From Staphylococcus gallinarum (GTDB lineage: Bacteria; Bacillota; Bacilli; Staphylococcales; Staphylococcaceae): 64,000 nucleotides of DNA. Shown here piece by piece: positions 28,329 through 39,599 of this stretch. Position numbers and translations under genes: made by a program. The stretch's first letter is position 1, and each line of letters opens with the position of its first letter. Where the stretch lies: contig NZ_JXCF01000007.1 in the NCBI RefSeq assembly GCF_000875895.1, positions 496,001 through 560,000 of the forward strand. Reading direction: 5' to 3'. The notes under the pieces were generated by a model. That model searched no databases. It was given only the letters and a program-made list of their open reading frames with translations, and was not told the DNA's origin.

Positions 28329-29972
28329 TTATTGTTCAGATTTTTCTTGTTCTCTAATAGAGCTACGACGATGTATAATATCGTCTTCAAAATCATCTTG
28401 TTGATGTTGAACATATTCTTGAAGACGGTGTTTATTAGGTGTCAACGTCAATCCTAAGAATTTACGTTCTTTATTTGCATCCTTATAGAATGAAATCATC
28501 ATCATAATTACTACAAAGGAGAATGGCAAGGCACTTATAATAGCAGCACTTTGAATTGCGTTTAATGCTTTAGCACCGTCGCCACCACCAGCGAATAGTA
28601 GTACAAATGCAATAAGTGATTGTGCAATTCCCCAAGTCACTTTTACAACATTAGAAGGCTCTAACGAACCATAAGTTGTTTGCATACCTAGTACAAATGT
28701 TGCTGAATCGGCTGATGTGATAAAGAATGATGCTATTAATACTAATGCAATAATAGATAATACCATTCCCAATGGAATATGATTAAACACACCAAACAAT
28801 TGTGTTTCAGCAGTCATCTTGAATAATTCAGGGTGTTTCTTACCAGTTTCAATACCTAATACCCCAAACACACTGAACCAAACAAAACTTACTAATGCTG
28901 GCACTAATAATACACCAGCAATAAATTCTCTTATTGAACGTCCTTTTGATACACGTGCTATGAATATACCTACGAATGGGCTCCAGCTTAACCACCAACC
29001 CCAATAGTAAAGTGTCCAGCTAGACATCCATTCACGTTTTTGTGGATTTTGTGCAGCTGTATCAAATGTATTTAATAAGAATGAATTCAATAAGCTACCT
29101 GTTGAACTTGTCATCATATTCAAAATAAGTACAGTTGGTCCTATAATTAATACAGCAATCATTAAGATTGCACCTAACGAAATATTTAAATTACTTAAAT
29201 ATTGAATACCTTTACTTAGTCCTGACCAAGCACTCATTATAAATAAAATTGTTACAACAACAATAATAATCGCTTGAACCCAAACATTATTTGGAATTCC
29301 AAATAAGTAGTTAAGTCCACCATTGATTTGTAGTGCACCCATTCCTAAAGATACGGCAACACCGACAACCGTTGCAAATACGGCTAATACATCAATGATT
29401 GTCCCAATTGGACCTTCTACTTTGTTCCCTAATAAAGGACGCAATGTTCTTGAAATAAGTCCTGCCTCACCTTTTCTAAACTGAGCATATGCTAAGGCTA
29501 AGGCAACTACACCATAAATAGCCCATGCATGGAATCCCCAGTGGAAGAATGTAGAACGCAATGCTTCAGTGTAAGCTGCTGTTGTTTTTGGATCTGCATT
29601 TGGTGGTGATGCAAAGTCTGCCATAGGTTCAGCAGCACCATAGAATACAAGACCAATTCCCATCCCAGCACTGAATAACATCGCAAACCAAGATACAGTG
29701 TTGAATTCTGGTTTATCATTTGGCTTTCCTAATTTCAATTTCCCGATTGGGCTGAAAATTAAGAAGATACAAAAGAAGACGATAAACGTTGTAAGAATTA
29801 AGTAGTACCAACCAAGTTTTTCAGTTATCCATAGTTTAATATTGTTCGTAATTGTATCAAACTGTTCTGGTAAAATCGCACCAATAAGTACAACAATTGC
29901 GACAATTATAGCACTATAGATAAAAACCGGAGAAATCTTCCTACCATTTGCATGTTTTTCAGAAGAATTCAT
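28329..29972 (-). CDS. BCCT-family betaine/choline/carnitine transporter
   Basis: 547 aa with about twelve membrane segments. BCCT signatures: FSAGMGIGLVFYGAAEPMADFASPP (broken over about residues 92-118), the Trp-rich WTLYYWGWWLSWSPFVGIFIARVSKGRSIREF (about 317-348), and SADSATFVLGMQTT. It imports glycine betaine or related osmolytes with sodium, and the charged C-terminal tail (residues about 505-547) fits an osmosensing extension. Probably the OpuD2 orthologue of staphylococci. Transcribed alone, upstream of aconitase. Confidence 0.92.
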   Translation of the reverse strand: MNSSEKHANGRKISPVFIYSAIIVAIVVLIGAILPEQFDTITNNIKLWITEKLGWYYLILTTFIVFFCIFLIFSPIGKLKLGKPNDKPEFNTVSWFAMLFSAGMGIGLVFYGAAEPMADFASPPNADPKTTAAYTEALRSTFFHWGFHAWAIYGVVALALAYAQFRKGEAGLISRTLRPLLGNKVEGPIGTIIDVLAVFATVVGVAVSLGMGALQINGGLNYLFGIPNNVWVQAIIIVVVTILFIMSAWSGLSKGIQYLSNLNISLGAILMIAVLIIGPTVLILNMMTSSTGSLLNSFLLNTFDTAAQNPQKREWMSSWTLYYWGWWLSWSPFVGIFIARVSKGRSIREFIAGVLLVPALVSFVWFSVFGVLGIETGKKHPELFKMTAETQLFGVFNHIPLGMVLSIIALVLIASFFITSADSATFVLGMQTTYGSLEPSNVVKVTWGIAQSLIAFVLLFAGGGDGAKALNAIQSAAIISALPFSFVVIMMMISFYKDANKERKFLGLTLTPNKHRLQEYVQHQQDDFEDDIIHRRSSIREQEKSEQ

Positions 29973-30179
29973 AAATAATTACTCCCTTTCTAGTCATATT
30001 TAATTGCAAAAACTAATGTAGAATTTTAAACAACATAATAAATCCACATTAGTTTCATCATTTATTAGAATAACAAACACATGTATTATTATCAAATTCA
30101 ACTAAAAAAAGTATGTTCTATTTTAAATTTATCTTGTATAATAATTTTTATGTTTTAAAAAATAAGTGAGGTTAATAAA

Positions 30180-30533
30180 ATGTTAAAAGAATTTAAAGAG
30201 TTTGCTTTAAAAGGAAATGTACTAGATTTAGCAGTTGCCGTAGTTATGGGGGCAGCATTCAATAAAATCGTTACCGCTTTAGTTACATACATTATTATGC
30301 CATTAATTGGTTTGATCTTTGGTACAGTTGATTTTGCTAAAAGTTGGTCATTCATGGGTATTAAATACGGTATGTTCGTTCAATCTATCATCGACTTCAT
30401 TATTATTGCTTTTGCTTTATTCATTTTCGTGAAAATTGCAAACACATTGATGAGAAAAGAAGAAGAGGAAGAAATCGAAGAAAACACAGTATTGCTTACT
30501 GAAATCCGTGATTTATTACGTGAAAAAAATTAA
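30180..30533 (+). CDS. mscL: Large-conductance mechanosensitive channel
   Basis: 117 aa. N-terminal amphipathic helix and first membrane segment [27 protein letters not shown], then [14 protein letters not shown], second membrane segment (about 63-88) and a charged C-terminal helix [24 protein letters not shown]. Opens on membrane stretch to release solutes after hypo-osmotic shock; the neighbouring BCCT osmolyte importer performs the opposite task. GAGG precedes the ATG. Ends at a very strong hairpin. Confidence 0.96.
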   Translation: MLKEFKEFALKGNVLDLAVAVVMGAAFNKIVTALVTYIIMPLIGLIFGTVDFAKSWSFMGIKYGMFVQSIIDFIIIAFALFIFVKIANTLMRKEEEEEIEENTVLLTEIRDLLREKN

Positions 30534-30606
30534 TTTATATTTTGCTACTACATAGACTTCTTATAAATGTGAAACTTATGTACAAGTCTAGAGCAATGTT
30601 TCTAGC

Positions 30607-30650
30607 AAACACCCCAGTAAATGCTAAGGCGCATTTACTGGGGTGTTTTA
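30607..30650. terminator. Strong bidirectional terminator between mscL and sbcC
   Basis: AACACCCCAGTAAATGC / GCATTTACTGGGGTGTT perfect 17-base-pair stem with six-base loop followed by TTTATTT. Confidence 0.93.
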
Positions 30651-30730
30651 TTTATAAAATAAGCAAACCATTGGTGAGCATTACAAAAGGTTCGCCACGT
30701 TTCAATATTAATTTAATTTTATGATAATTA

Positions 30731-33700
30731 TTATTGTTGTTTAAATTTTGTAATACTTTGATAATTGTCTGATTGCACTTCTAATATGAGTGGAATACGT
30801 TGCTTCAATTCACTAACATGCGAAATAATTCCAACCATACGCCCCGTTGATTTCAAACTCATTAAAGTATCAAGTGCTGTTTCTAATGTTTCTTGATCCA
30901 AAGTACCAAAACCTTCATCTACAAACATTGATTCTAACGTAATACCACCGGATTCTTCTTGAACAACTTCACTTAATCCAAGCGCTAGTGCTAATGATGC
31001 CTGGAATGTTTCTCCACCAGATAATGAAGTTATGTGTCTAGTTTGATTTGAATACGTATCAAACACTTCAATTTCTAAACCACTATAACCTTTCGATACT
31101 TGTTGCCTTCTGGATAGTCGATAACGTTGGCCTGTCATTAGTGATAGACGCTGATTTGCTTGCGCTAAAATTCTTTCCAAATAATGAATGAGTACATAAT
31201 TCTCTAAAGTTAATTTCAAATTATTTTGCCCAGATAATATTTCAGATAGTTGGAATATTTCTTGTTGCTCTTTTAATTCTTCTTCTAATTGGTTTATAAT
31301 CTTTTCAATTTCATTGATTTTCTGTGCATTAAATTCCATTTTATATTCATGTTTACTCAATTCACTTGCAACCAAATCAAACTTTTGCTGCTCATTTTCA
31401 TATTGTTCACGAAGACGATCTATATCTTGCAATTCTTTATCACGAGTCAAAGAGCTAAACTCTGCAATTGCTAATTCTAAAGTTTGTTTAGCTTTATTAT
31501 ATTGTTCAATTTCAACCTCTAATTGTTCTTTTTCAGGTATTTTGGATATCTTTTCTTGCACTTCATTGAACGTTGAAAAACCTAACTTTGCCATTTCTTC
31601 ATTGATTTTGTTATCTAATGTATTAATCTCATCATTTAATTCATTCACACTTTGTTGCATGTAGGATTTATTATTAGTTTCTAATGTTAAATTCGTCTTG
31701 TCTTGTTGGATACTTGATTCTAAATCTTTAACACGCACATCATGTGCATTTACACTATCTAAATTTTCTTTATAGATTGTTACAAAATCTTCCACATTAT
31801 TATATTGTGTCGTTACTTCGAAATCATTAATTGCAATTTCATGTGTTTCAACTTGATGTTTAATGGATTTTTGCTCTAATTCTAAATGATGCAAACGTTC
31901 TTGTGCTTTTGATAGTTGCTCTTGAAGTTGTTCAATTTGTTTATTTTCTTCTACTAATGCAACTTTATCTTGTTGTTTTACAAACAATTCTTGCTCTAAA
32001 GATTTATAATCCGTATCCTCTAATACAGCTTTATCATATTTGCTCAATTGCTCCTCTATGGCATTTAAATCACTTTCTAACTTTATTCGTAATTCAATTT
32101 GTTGTGATTTTTCTTGCTCAATATCAGCTAACCTCTGATGTCTGTTTGTTAATTCATCAAAATCAATATGTTGCTCTAGACTGTCTACCTCTTTACCACA
32201 AACCGGACACGTATCACCAGATTGAACGGCAGCTTGAATAGTCGCAATAAGCTCTTGTTTATTATTTAAATCTAAATTCGTTTTGTCGATTTGTTGTAAT
32301 GCTTGTTCCAGTTCTTTAATTTCACTTTGTTTTTCCATCAATTGTTGCGCATAACTTTCTTTTTTAGCAACTAATCTATCGTATTCTAATTTATGCATTT
32401 CATTATTCTTTAATTCCTTTATTTTCATATTAAGTTCAAATATTGATGTAGATATAGTATCTACCTTTGCATAATTCGGTTTACGATGATTCAATTGTTC
32501 AATTAAAGTTGCAACTTCTTCTTGTTTAAGTTGATGTTGTTCAATTTTGCGTTCCAGTGCCACTGTCGTTTCCGTTAACTGAGTATATGCTTGTTGGTAT
32601 TTGTCTTTCTTTTCATAAAACAAACTACATTTTTCTAAAAATTTTCTTTTACTATCTATTTCAGGTTGACCTTTCTTATAATTAGATAAATCGTCTTGTT
32701 GTTTATCTAAACGGTCTTGTATTTTAGCAATCAACATTGATTTATCATCGATATTTTTAAATAATTGTTCTTTTTTACTATGTTGTTTTTCTTGTGATTC
32801 AATTAAATTAACTAGTGGCTTTACTTCATTTAAATCATTTAATAATTGTGTTTTTTCCGAAATATCTTGTTGCCTCTGCTTAAGATTTTCTAATTCTTGT
32901 TGTTTTTGATCTAACATAGCTAGATCTTTTTCTAATTTTAAATTTAACTCTAAATTGTCCTTAATTGTACGAACTGCTGATTCCTGCTTAGCTTTATTCT
33001 CTATAAGTCCTTGTTGTATTGACTGGCCTTTTTCAGTAAATTCAGGAAGCGCTTCAAGTACTCTATTTGTTTGTCTTGAGCTAATTAATTTATATTGATT
33101 CAATAGATCGTCTTCAAATGCATTAATATCTTGCCAATTATTTTCCAAACTATTATATCGTTTCTCAATTAAAGTTCGAACTTCTGAGACCTCATCTATC
33201 AATCTTTTTTGAATTTGTTCAAAGCGTTCACTGTTAAAAAGTGTCCTTAAAATTGATTGCTTTTCTTTACTTCTAGAAAGTAAGAATCGCTTAAATTCAC
33301 CTTGAGGTAAAATAAATAACTGTCTAAACTGTTCAGCATTCACACCTAACAATTCTTTAATAAAATTATTCCCTTGGATAATCTTACTTTCTCTCAATGA
33401 ATATACATCATCTTCTAACTGATAGACAGCTAATTGACCAAGGGTTTTATTTTTATTACCTTCTTTGACAAATGCGCCTTGTCTCACTATTTTAAACTTT
33501 GCTTCCTTCAATTTAAATTCAAATTCTACAGACATGGGTGACTTACCATCTGCAAAGTGACTTCTTAAATCGCCTTCTTGTCTATCATTTGTTGATGCCT
33601 CACCAAATAAAGCATATACCATAGCATCAAAGATCATTGTCTTACCGGAACCAGTCTTTCCACTAATTAAAAACAATTGATTGTTACGAACATTATCAAA

Positions 33701-33760
33701 ATCAATGGTTTCTTGCAAAAAAGGACCGAAATTATTTAATTTTAATGTCAATGGTCTCAT
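30731..33760 (-). CDS. sbcC: Exonuclease subunit SbcC (SMC-like ATPase)
   Basis: 1009 aa. N-terminal Walker [17 protein letters not shown] (about residues 34-49), long coiled coils (about 180-840) interrupted by the zinc hook [11 protein letters not shown] (about residue 505), then [23 protein letters not shown] and Walker [15 protein letters not shown]. Forms the Rad50-like ATPase of SbcCD, which opens hairpins and processes double-strand ends and protein-blocked ends. Its ATG overlaps the sbcD stop by four bases. The conserved SOS-type box before sbcD suggests induction of both genes upon DNA damage. Confidence 0.96.
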   Translation of the reverse strand: MRPLTLKLNNFGPFLQETIDFDNVRNNQLFLISGKTGSGKTMIFDAMVYALFGEASTNDRQEGDLRSHFADGKSPMSVEFEFKLKEAKFKIVRQGAFVKEGNKNKTLGQLAVYQLEDDVYSLRESKIIQGNNFIKELLGVNAEQFRQLFILPQGEFKRFLLSRSKEKQSILRTLFNSERFEQIQKRLIDEVSEVRTLIEKRYNSLENNWQDINAFEDDLLNQYKLISSRQTNRVLEALPEFTEKGQSIQQGLIENKAKQESAVRTIKDNLELNLKLEKDLAMLDQKQQELENLKQRQQDISEKTQLLNDLNEVKPLVNLIESQEKQHSKKEQLFKNIDDKSMLIAKIQDRLDKQQDDLSNYKKGQPEIDSKRKFLEKCSLFYEKKDKYQQAYTQLTETTVALERKIEQHQLKQEEVATLIEQLNHRKPNYAKVDTISTSIFELNMKIKELKNNEMHKLEYDRLVAKKESYAQQLMEKQSEIKELEQALQQIDKTNLDLNNKQELIATIQAAVQSGDTCPVCGKEVDSLEQHIDFDELTNRHQRLADIEQEKSQQIELRIKLESDLNAIEEQLSKYDKAVLEDTDYKSLEQELFVKQQDKVALVEENKQIEQLQEQLSKAQERLHHLELEQKSIKHQVETHEIAINDFEVTTQYNNVEDFVTIYKENLDSVNAHDVRVKDLESSIQQDKTNLTLETNNKSYMQQSVNELNDEINTLDNKINEEMAKLGFSTFNEVQEKISKIPEKEQLEVEIEQYNKAKQTLELAIAEFSSLTRDKELQDIDRLREQYENEQQKFDLVASELSKHEYKMEFNAQKINEIEKIINQLEEELKEQQEIFQLSEILSGQNNLKLTLENYVLIHYLERILAQANQRLSLMTGQRYRLSRRQQVSKGYSGLEIEVFDTYSNQTRHITSLSGGETFQASLALALGLSEVVQEESGGITLESMFVDEGFGTLDQETLETALDTLMSLKSTGRMVGIISHVSELKQRIPLILEVQSDNYQSITKFKQQ

Positions 33761-34893
33761 TTTGTCGAACCCCCTTCAAGCATGTCATTTAATACTGCTT
33801 CAAGTTTAGTATTTTGTGTTTCAGTTAATCCTTCATCAGTTATATATTCATAAAATCGAGAGATGATTTCCTCATCATTTAACTTTTGTATCTCTTCATT
33901 TCTTTCATAAAGCGGCGTATTGAAGTCAAACGTTTCATTCGTTAATGCTAAAGTGTTAGGGTAAACCTGTTTTAAATGCATCATCGGATCATTTACATGA
34001 GACATGTGCTTTAATTTAAAATGTAAATAATTATCTTTATTATTAACATTTAACCTTTCTTGTATAGCATCTTCATAATCACCACTTACTACTTCTAACT
34101 TTCTTAATGGCTGCATTTTTATAAATTGTTCCTTTACAATTGCACCGTCAATAATTTCAAGACACTTATAACCTTTAGGTTGATTCACCTCTGAAAATGA
34201 ATATTGTAATAATGAACCGCTATAACTTATATAATCCGATTCAATACTAAAAGGATGATGTAAATGTCCTAACAACACTCTATCAAATTGCTTAAAGCTA
34301 TCAGCCTCAACAGATTCAACCGTTCCAATAGTTAAAGGACGTTCTGACTCAGAACGTAAACCACCTTGAACTGTTAAATGACCAATTAAAATATTTAGTT
34401 TCTCTTTATTTAGTGATTGATTTATGTAGGATAATGATTTTGCTAAGCATTGTTGATGAGTTTCCAGACTATCTTCATCAAAGAATTGCTGCACTTCGTT
34501 AACTGTTGCAAATGGCAAAGTATAAAAATCAACATTAGCTATAGTAATTGGTTTATTGATATCATCTAAACTTGTTCGTATAAATAAATTTGATTTTTCA
34601 AACCAAGTTGACCCATAATGCAAACGTTCTTTACTATCATGATTACCACTTATCATAATAACTGCGATCCCCATATCCAAATTAAGTCGTCTAATCGTAT
34701 GTTCCAATAGCAATATCGCTTCTTTATTCGGATAGCTTGTATCATATAAATCGCCCGCTATAACGATGACATCAGGTTGCTGCTGCTCCATTTCATCGAT
34801 AAATTGCTCTAATATATATGCTTGATCCTCTAATAATGATTTGCCATTGATTATTCTGCCAAGATGCCAGTCAGCAGTATGTATAATCTTCAT
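33757..34893 (-). CDS. sbcD: Exonuclease subunit SbcD (Mre11-like nuclease)
   Basis: 378 aa. Metallophosphoesterase motifs: HTADWHLGR (residue 5 onward), [27 protein letters not shown] and LLGHLHHPF. Two metal ions at these residues cut DNA ends. ATG at 34893 follows AAGGGG; the LexA box 17 bases farther upstream lies on the start-site side of the promoter. First gene of sbcDC. Confidence 0.96.
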   Translation of the reverse strand: MKIIHTADWHLGRIINGKSLLEDQAYILEQFIDEMEQQQPDVIVIAGDLYDTSYPNKEAILLLEHTIRRLNLDMGIAVIMISGNHDSKERLHYGSTWFEKSNLFIRTSLDDINKPITIANVDFYTLPFATVNEVQQFFDEDSLETHQQCLAKSLSYINQSLNKEKLNILIGHLTVQGGLRSESERPLTIGTVESVEADSFKQFDRVLLGHLHHPFSIESDYISYSGSLLQYSFSEVNQPKGYKCLEIIDGAIVKEQFIKMQPLRKLEVVSGDYEDAIQERLNVNNKDNYLHFKLKHMSHVNDPMMHLKQVYPNTLALTNETFDFNTPLYERNEEIQKLNDEEIISRFYEYITDEGLTETQNTKLEAVLNDMLEGGSTK

Positions 34894-34909
34894 ATTTACA
34901 CCCCTTATA

Positions 34910-34923
34910 AGAACGTTTGTTCG
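34910..34923 (-). promoter_or_regulatory. LexA box of sbcDC
   Basis: Minus strand CGAACAAACGTTCT, identical to the outer box of the Y-family polymerase gene, 17-30 bases before the sbcD ATG. Confidence 0.88.
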
Positions 34924-34962
34924 TATATATCATAATATATTTTGAAAGCTATCGCAAGTCTA

Positions 34963-34993
34963 TAAAAAAACCGTTTATCCACGAGATAAACGG
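34963..34993 (-). terminator. Terminator after ccdC
   Basis: CCGTTTATC / GATAAACGG nine-base-pair stem, five-base loop, seven T on the minus strand. It separates ccdC from sbcDC. Confidence 0.9.
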
Positions 34994-35001
34994 CATACGA
35001 A

Positions 35002-35469
35002 CTATTGAATTAGTGTTTGTTTAACTTTCCTATATTTATATAACATCGCTAAGCGCCATGGAACTATCATACAAAAAGCTAATAAGAAAAACATACCTGC
35101 AATTTCACCTGGATCAATCTTATTACTAATAAATATCTTAATTAATGTACGAACCAATAACAATGATATAAGTATAATTGGGAAAGCCTTAGAACGTTTC
35201 ATATATATTTCACTACCATGTGTTTCAAATCTAGAAGTCCACATCAATATCGTAGAAAATACTACGCCCAACACAATACATTCAATAATTTCTAATCCTG
35301 TCAGTCTAAAATAGGGCACTACATACATTAATGCTCCTGTAGCCATAAAAAATGGCGGTAATATAATTTTCTTTTCATTTACTGGAAATTGTTGAGCTTT
35401 CATTCTGATTATAATCACAGCAATTCCCATCAAAAATGCAAATAAAATAGAAAAGATTAAATATAACAC
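35002..35469 (-). CDS. ccdC: CcdC-family membrane protein (YneJ)
   Basis: 155 aa with about five membrane segments (residues 3-20, 36-53, 66-83, 104-120, 131-148), and the conserved RMKAQQFPVNEKKIILPPFFMATG stretch at about residues 20-43. CcdC of B. subtilis is linked to cytochrome c maturation genetically but is dispensable; its biochemical role is unknown. The start is GTG at 35469 with AGAAGGTG five to six bases upstream; the longer frame to 35496 covers that ribosome site. The location between yneF and citB matches Bacillus yneJ. Confidence 0.82.
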   Translation of the reverse strand: MLYLIFSILFAFLMGIAVIIIRMKAQQFPVNEKKIILPPFFMATGALMYVVPYFRLTGLEIIECIVLGVVFSTILMWTSRFETHGSEIYMKRSKAFPIILISLLLVRTLIKIFISNKIDPGEIAGMFFLLAFCMIVPWRLAMLYKYRKVKQTLIQ

Positions 35470-35640
35470 GTTGACACCTTCTTTAAGTTTATACAAGATG
35501 ATTTATTACTTGGTCAGTATATCATTAAATTTTGATTTTATCAGTTGTTTTATCTCAATTCAAAATTCTGTCATATTCCAAATAGTTTAAAATACCCATT
35601 AATTTTCTATATAAATAACTTAAGACTCATTTTCAGCACG

Positions 35641-35680
35641 AAAAAAACAAACCAAATGCATTTTATAAGCACTTGGTTTG
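35641..35680 (-). terminator. Terminator after the 61-aa hypothetical gene
   Basis: CAAACCAAATGC / GCACTTGGTTTG stem, nine-base loop, seven T on the minus strand. Confidence 0.8.
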
Positions 35681-35719
35681 CAATAAGTGTAAGTCCATTC
35701 AGACTTAAATCGCTTTTAT

Positions 35720-35905
35720 CTACAATGCTTGTTTATTGTCACAAGCAGAGTATGCGTTATTCAATGTAAATCTTAAATAATTCATATCATGAATTTGCAT
35801 AGCATTGTGATATTTCTTGAATGCTTGCTCATCAGGAAAGTTAATGTGCACATTGGCAAGACGGTCTAATACTTCCTTATCTTCCATTTCATAGGCATCT
35901 TTCAC
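35720..35905 (-). CDS. Small conserved hypothetical protein
   Basis: 61 aa from a GTG at 35905 with GGAGG nine bases upstream (second codon Lys, MKDAYEMEDKEVLDRLANV...). Acidic N-terminus, predicted all-helical, no membrane segment or signal, three aromatic residues near NYLRFTLNNAY. No known family recognised. Own terminator downstream at 35641-35680. Good ribosome site, codon use like the neighbours and an intact frame make it a real gene. Confidence 0.7.
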   Translation of the reverse strand: MKDAYEMEDKEVLDRLANVHINFPDEQAFKKYHNAMQIHDMNYLRFTLNNAYSACDNKQAL

Positions 35906-36234
35906 TTATTACTACCTCCCTTATGTTTAAACATTATAGCAAAAAGATTTTCTGAATCAAAATATTTTCTGAATATTTAAAAAACATTTCCAAATTGGCA
36001 TACAATAATTTCAAACTATTCCTATAGATTATTGTTTGAAGATGATAAATGCATTAAAAACGTTTCAAATGATAAACGTGATAACATTTCAGATTTTCCA
36101 TAAAACAATTTGTTTATAACATATTAAAATGATTGTGCTTATTGTTGTTACATTTATACTTTCTGTCATAAGTACATAATATATAGCTTTTATTAAGTAT
36201 TCATTTATAAGTCAATTAATGATAAATGTGAACT
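35906..36234. other. AT-rich gene-free interval next to the integrase relic
   Basis: No start with ribosome site and no strong hairpin. It may be the decayed upstream part of the integrase whose last codons are legible from 36235, but no homology can be read here. Confidence 0.4.
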
Positions 36235-36351
36235 ATGTACAACCTATCTATACATTTAGGACATGAAGATATACTGACAACAGCGAACATCTACGGACAT
36301 TTATACCTAAACAGTGAAATTGAAGTTTCTGCATTATTAGATAACGAATAA
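36235..36351 (+). pseudogene. Remnant of a tyrosine-recombinase (phage/island) integrase, C-terminus only
   Basis: The frame reads MYNLSIHLGHEDILTTANIYG, then HLYLNSEIEVSALLDNE and stop. LGH with the following DILTTANIYGHL is the end of the catalytic domain of phage integrases, where the Tyr of IYGHL is the nucleophile. No upstream catalytic Arg box is in frame, so only about 38 codons survive. It is followed by an imperfect CCTGCCAC repeat (36381-36388, 36392-36398) of the sort seen next to att sites of staphylococcal phages. Confidence 0.75.
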
Positions 36352-36407
36352 AGAGAAAATTATTCAGAATAAAAATAAAACCTGCCACAACCCTGCCACG
36401 GACAAAA

Positions 36408-36450
36408 AAAGGGCTGATAACTACTTTGAGTAAGTAGCTGTCAGCCCTTT
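36408..36450. terminator. Terminator at the yneF 3' end
   Basis: AAAGGGCTGA / TCAGCCCTTT with inner CTACTT / AAGTAG, loop of five, T-run of seven on the minus strand. Confidence 0.88.
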
Positions 36451-36459
36451 AATGACGCG

Positions 36460-36699
36460 CTATTTCTTTTTCTTCATAGCGTCTTCTTGATTTTTATTCA
36501 TCATTGTCATCATTTGATTTATTTTCTTTTGAGATGGTTTTTGACCCATTTGCATCATCATCATACGTAGCATTTCTTCATTAATTGGTGGGTTCTTTTT
36601 AAGATAATCCATCATATATTTTCTTGCAAGGAAAAATCCACCCACTAAACCAAGTATAAGTGCTAACACGATTAATAAAATTGCTAACCAAGTTACCAT
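36460..36699 (-). CDS. UPF0154 single-pass membrane protein YneF
   Basis: 79 aa: an N-terminal membrane segment ([19 protein letters not shown], residues 3-21), then [43 protein letters not shown] split over about residues 22-64, the signature of UPF0154. Function unknown; conserved beside tkt in Bacillus and Staphylococcus. Start at 36699 gives MVTWLAI as in orthologues, with GTGGGTG upstream; the GTG at 36711 is less likely. Confidence 0.88.
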   Translation of the reverse strand: MVTWLAILLIVLALILGLVGGFFLARKYMMDYLKKNPPINEEMLRMMMMQMGQKPSQKKINQMMTMMNKNQEDAMKKKK

Positions 36700-36848
36700 T
36701 GTTTCACCCACTTTCCTATCCTAATGCATTTTACTAAAATTAGTACTCTATTTCAAGAGAACCTGAATTTTATAATTGCCCTAACCTAAAGTATTATATC
36801 AATTACAGAATCAATTTGTAAACATGGGATAAGCATCTCTAATAACTA

Positions 36849-36883
36849 AAAAGTGGTATGGGACAATAGCTCCCATACCACTT
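36849..36883 (-). terminator. Terminator of tkt
   Basis: AAGTGGTATGGGA / TCCCATACCACTT thirteen-base-pair stem with a seven-base loop and T-rich tail on the minus strand. Confidence 0.9.
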
Positions 36884-36910
36884 AGTGTTAACTGTCAAAT
36901 TTAGTAATTA

Positions 36911-38899
36911 TTAAAGTGATTGAACTTGGTTAAGAACATTTTCTTTAGTGAAGCCATATTTTTCAACTACTAAATCTCCAGGGGCACTTGCACCAAAGCC
37001 ATCAATACCAATGACTTTACCTTCAGTACCTACATATTTATGCCAACCAAGAGAAGAGCCCATTTCAATTGCAACACGTTTAGTGATTGCTGCTGGTAAT
37101 ACTGACTCTTTATATTCAGCTGATTGTTGATCAAATGCATTCCAGTTTGGCATAGAAACAACACGTACACCTTTACCTTGTGCTTCTAAATCTTTAGCAG
37201 CTTCGATAGCTAAGTTTACTTCTGAACCAGTTGCTAATAATAAATATTCTGCGTCTTTGTCAGACTCAAATACTACATAACCACCTTTACGTACACCTTC
37301 TTCAACTGTTTCTTTAGGAAGGTCCATAGCAGTAAGGTTTTGACGAGTCAATACTAATGAAGTTGGTGTGCCTTCTGATTCTAATGCTACTTCCCAAGCA
37401 ACACGTGTTTCATTACCATCAGCTGGACGAATCACGTTCATGTTAGGAATCGCACGTAAACCTGCTAATTGTTCAATTGGTTCATGTGTTGGACCATCTT
37501 CACCTACAGCAATTGAATCATGTGTAAAGATGAATGTTGAATTTAAGCCCATGATTGATGATAATCTTAATGCTGGTTTCAAGTAGTCACTAAATACGAA
37601 GAACGTTGCACCGTATGGATGTAATCCACCATGCGCTGCCATACCATTAACTGCAGCACCCATTGCAAATTCACGTACACCGAACCAAATATTTTTACCT
37701 TCTGGTGTTTCTTTGTTAAAGTCACTTGCATCTTTAACATTAGATTTGTTTGAACCAGCTAAATCGGCTGAACCACCAAAGAATGAAGGTACTGATTTAC
37801 TAATTGCTTGAATAACTTCACCAGAATCAGCACGTGACGCACCACTGTGTCCAGCTTCAAATTCAGGTAACGCTTCTTTGTAGTCCACTGGTAACTTACC
37901 ACTAATAGCTAATTTGAATTCTTCAGCTAATTCTGGATATTTAGAAGTATAGTCTTCAACTAGTTTTTCCCAAGCTTCTTCTTTTTCGTTTGCACGTTTT
38001 AACATACTTTGTTGGAATATTTCATAAACTTCTTGAGGTACGTTGAAACGTTGTTCTGGGTCTAAGCCATATTGTTCGAAAGTTAATTTTCTTTCATCTT
38101 CACCTAAAGGTGCACCGTGCACACCATGTGTTGCTTGTTTATTAGGTGAACCATAACCAATAATTGTTTTTATTTCAATAATAGTAGGAACATCTTGTGC
38201 TTTAGCTTCTTCGATAGCTTTATCAATTGCATCGATGTCATTGCCTTCTTTAACTAAGATATGTTTCCAACCATATGCTTCAAATCTACCTTTAACATCT
38301 TCAGAGAAAGCCTTGTTTAAATCTCCATCTAATGAGATATCATTTGAATCATATAATACTATTAATTTATCTAATTGATTGTGACCTGCTAATGAAGCAG
38401 CTTCATGTGAAATACCTTCCATTAAATCTCCATCTGAAGCAAGTACATAAGTATAATGATCAACAACTTTAGCATCTTCTTTATTAAACTTACCTGCTAG
38501 ATGTTTCTCAGCCATTGCAAAACCTACTGACATTGCAAACCCTTGTCCAAGTGGGCCAGTTGTTACTTCTACACCATCAGTATGTCTATATTCTGGATGA
38601 CCTGGTGTTTTTGAACCCCATTGTCTAAATTGTTTTAATTCTTCCAATTCTAAACTACCAGAAACATGTAATAAACTATAAAGTAAAGCTGAGCCATGAC
38701 CGGCTGATAATACAAATCGATCTCTGTCAAAGAAATCTTTTGATTGGGGATTAAAGTTTAAATGACGAGTCCAAAGCGTATATGCCATTGGTGCTGCGCC
38801 CATTGGTAAACCTGGGTGACCTGAGTTTGCTTGTTCAACTGCGTCGATACTCAAAGCTCTAATTGTATCTATCGCTAATTGATCTTTTTGATTATTCAT
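36911..38899 (-). CDS. tkt: Transketolase
   Basis: 662 aa. Thiamine-diphosphate binding [17 protein letters not shown] and GDGDLMEG...N motif ([20 protein letters not shown]), middle-domain [26 protein letters not shown] and R/H substrate residues. Transfers two-carbon units between sugar phosphates in the pentose phosphate pathway, linking glycolysis to ribose-5-phosphate, and so joins up with the ribose operon at the left of the window. GGAAG ribosome site. Monocistronic, ends in a strong hairpin. Confidence 0.97.
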   Translation of the reverse strand: MNNQKDQLAIDTIRALSIDAVEQANSGHPGLPMGAAPMAYTLWTRHLNFNPQSKDFFDRDRFVLSAGHGSALLYSLLHVSGSLELEELKQFRQWGSKTPGHPEYRHTDGVEVTTGPLGQGFAMSVGFAMAEKHLAGKFNKEDAKVVDHYTYVLASDGDLMEGISHEAASLAGHNQLDKLIVLYDSNDISLDGDLNKAFSEDVKGRFEAYGWKHILVKEGNDIDAIDKAIEEAKAQDVPTIIEIKTIIGYGSPNKQATHGVHGAPLGEDERKLTFEQYGLDPEQRFNVPQEVYEIFQQSMLKRANEKEEAWEKLVEDYTSKYPELAEEFKLAISGKLPVDYKEALPEFEAGHSGASRADSGEVIQAISKSVPSFFGGSADLAGSNKSNVKDASDFNKETPEGKNIWFGVREFAMGAAVNGMAAHGGLHPYGATFFVFSDYLKPALRLSSIMGLNSTFIFTHDSIAVGEDGPTHEPIEQLAGLRAIPNMNVIRPADGNETRVAWEVALESEGTPTSLVLTRQNLTAMDLPKETVEEGVRKGGYVVFESDKDAEYLLLATGSEVNLAIEAAKDLEAQGKGVRVVSMPNWNAFDQQSAEYKESVLPAAITKRVAIEMGSSLGWHKYVGTEGKVIGIDGFGASAPGDLVVEKYGFTKENVLNQVQSL

Positions 38900-38980
38900 C
38901 TTAAAATGACTTCCTTTCTTCTAGCTAGTTTAATTCTTATTATACATGATTTAACAGAAAATTAACAAAAAATTGAATTG

Positions 38981-39226
38981 CTATTTGTCTTGATTATTTT
39001 TTGAATCTAAAATATTTTTTACTTTTTCTGGAGTAACGTCATTACCTTCAGGGTCAATTACTCGTGTGCTTTCTAATTGTTGTTTAAATTTCTCTCTAAA
39101 TGAGTCTAAGTATGCTTTTCTTAGCTTGGATTGTTCTTTAGCTTCGGCTTGAGTTAAGCCTTCTGTCTTTTTCTTCTTTGCAAGCTCATTAATTCTATCC
39201 AAGTCTACGCCATCAATGTTTCCCAT
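38981..39226 (-). CDS. DUF896/UPF0291 protein (YnzC-like)
   Basis: 81 aa: RINELAKKKKTEGLTQAEAKEQSKLRKAYLDSFREKFKQQLES, the two-helix hairpin of DUF896, then a short tail with ESTRVIDPEGNDVTPEK. Small, charged and cytoplasmic; function unknown. GGAGG precedes the ATG. In B. subtilis the gene belongs to the SOS yneA-yneB-ynzC unit; here a terminator at 39268-39302 separates it from sosA, so LexA control may be weak or absent. Confidence 0.9.
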   Translation of the reverse strand: MGNIDGVDLDRINELAKKKKTEGLTQAEAKEQSKLRKAYLDSFREKFKQQLESTRVIDPEGNDVTPEKVKNILDSKNNQDK

Positions 39227-39267
39227 AATAAACCTCCGTTATCATTAATATAAAAGAATATAACAAA

Positions 39268-39302
39268 AAAATAAGCGAAACTAAATAGTTTCGCTTATTT
39301 TA
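39268..39302. terminator. Terminator after sosA
   Basis: AAATAAGCGAAACTA / TAGTTTCGCTTATTT perfect stem with a two-base centre, T-tracts on both sides. Confidence 0.9.
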
Positions 39303-39343
39303 TCCCATTTATTCTATTAACTTGTTCATCCCAAATAAATTGA

Positions 39344-39586
39344 TTAGTTTACGGCAGCTATAAGTGGTGTAACTTGATGTTCGCTTTGTTCGCTGTCTCG
39401 ATGATCACTTTGTGCTTTTTCTTTATCTTGATTAATATTTTCAGTAACATTATGATCAGTCATTTCGTACGTTTGTTCTGTCCCATCACTATGATGTGCC
39501 GTTAATATAAATATAGTACATAATAACATTGTAGCAACTAATACCATTAGATACGTCTTAACTTGCGATTTATATAATTTAATCAT
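39344..39586 (-). CDS. sosA: SOS-induced cell-division inhibitor SosA
   Basis: 80 aa. A membrane anchor (YLMVLVATMLLCTIFILTA, about residues 12-30) with basic residues before it, then an outward-facing hydrophilic domain of charged, His-rich sequence (HHSDGTEQTYEMTDHN ... HQVTPLIAAVN). It matches staphylococcal SosA, the functional equivalent of YneA: made after DNA damage, it holds division until repair. Start at 39586 with AGGAGTGG upstream. Divergent from lexA across a region with three LexA boxes. No LysM domain, unlike B. subtilis YneA, as expected for staphylococci. Confidence 0.9.
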   Translation of the reverse strand: MIKLYKSQVKTYLMVLVATMLLCTIFILTAHHSDGTEQTYEMTDHNVTENINQDKEKAQSDHRDSEQSEHQVTPLIAAVN

Positions 39587-39599
39587 AATTTCCACTCCT

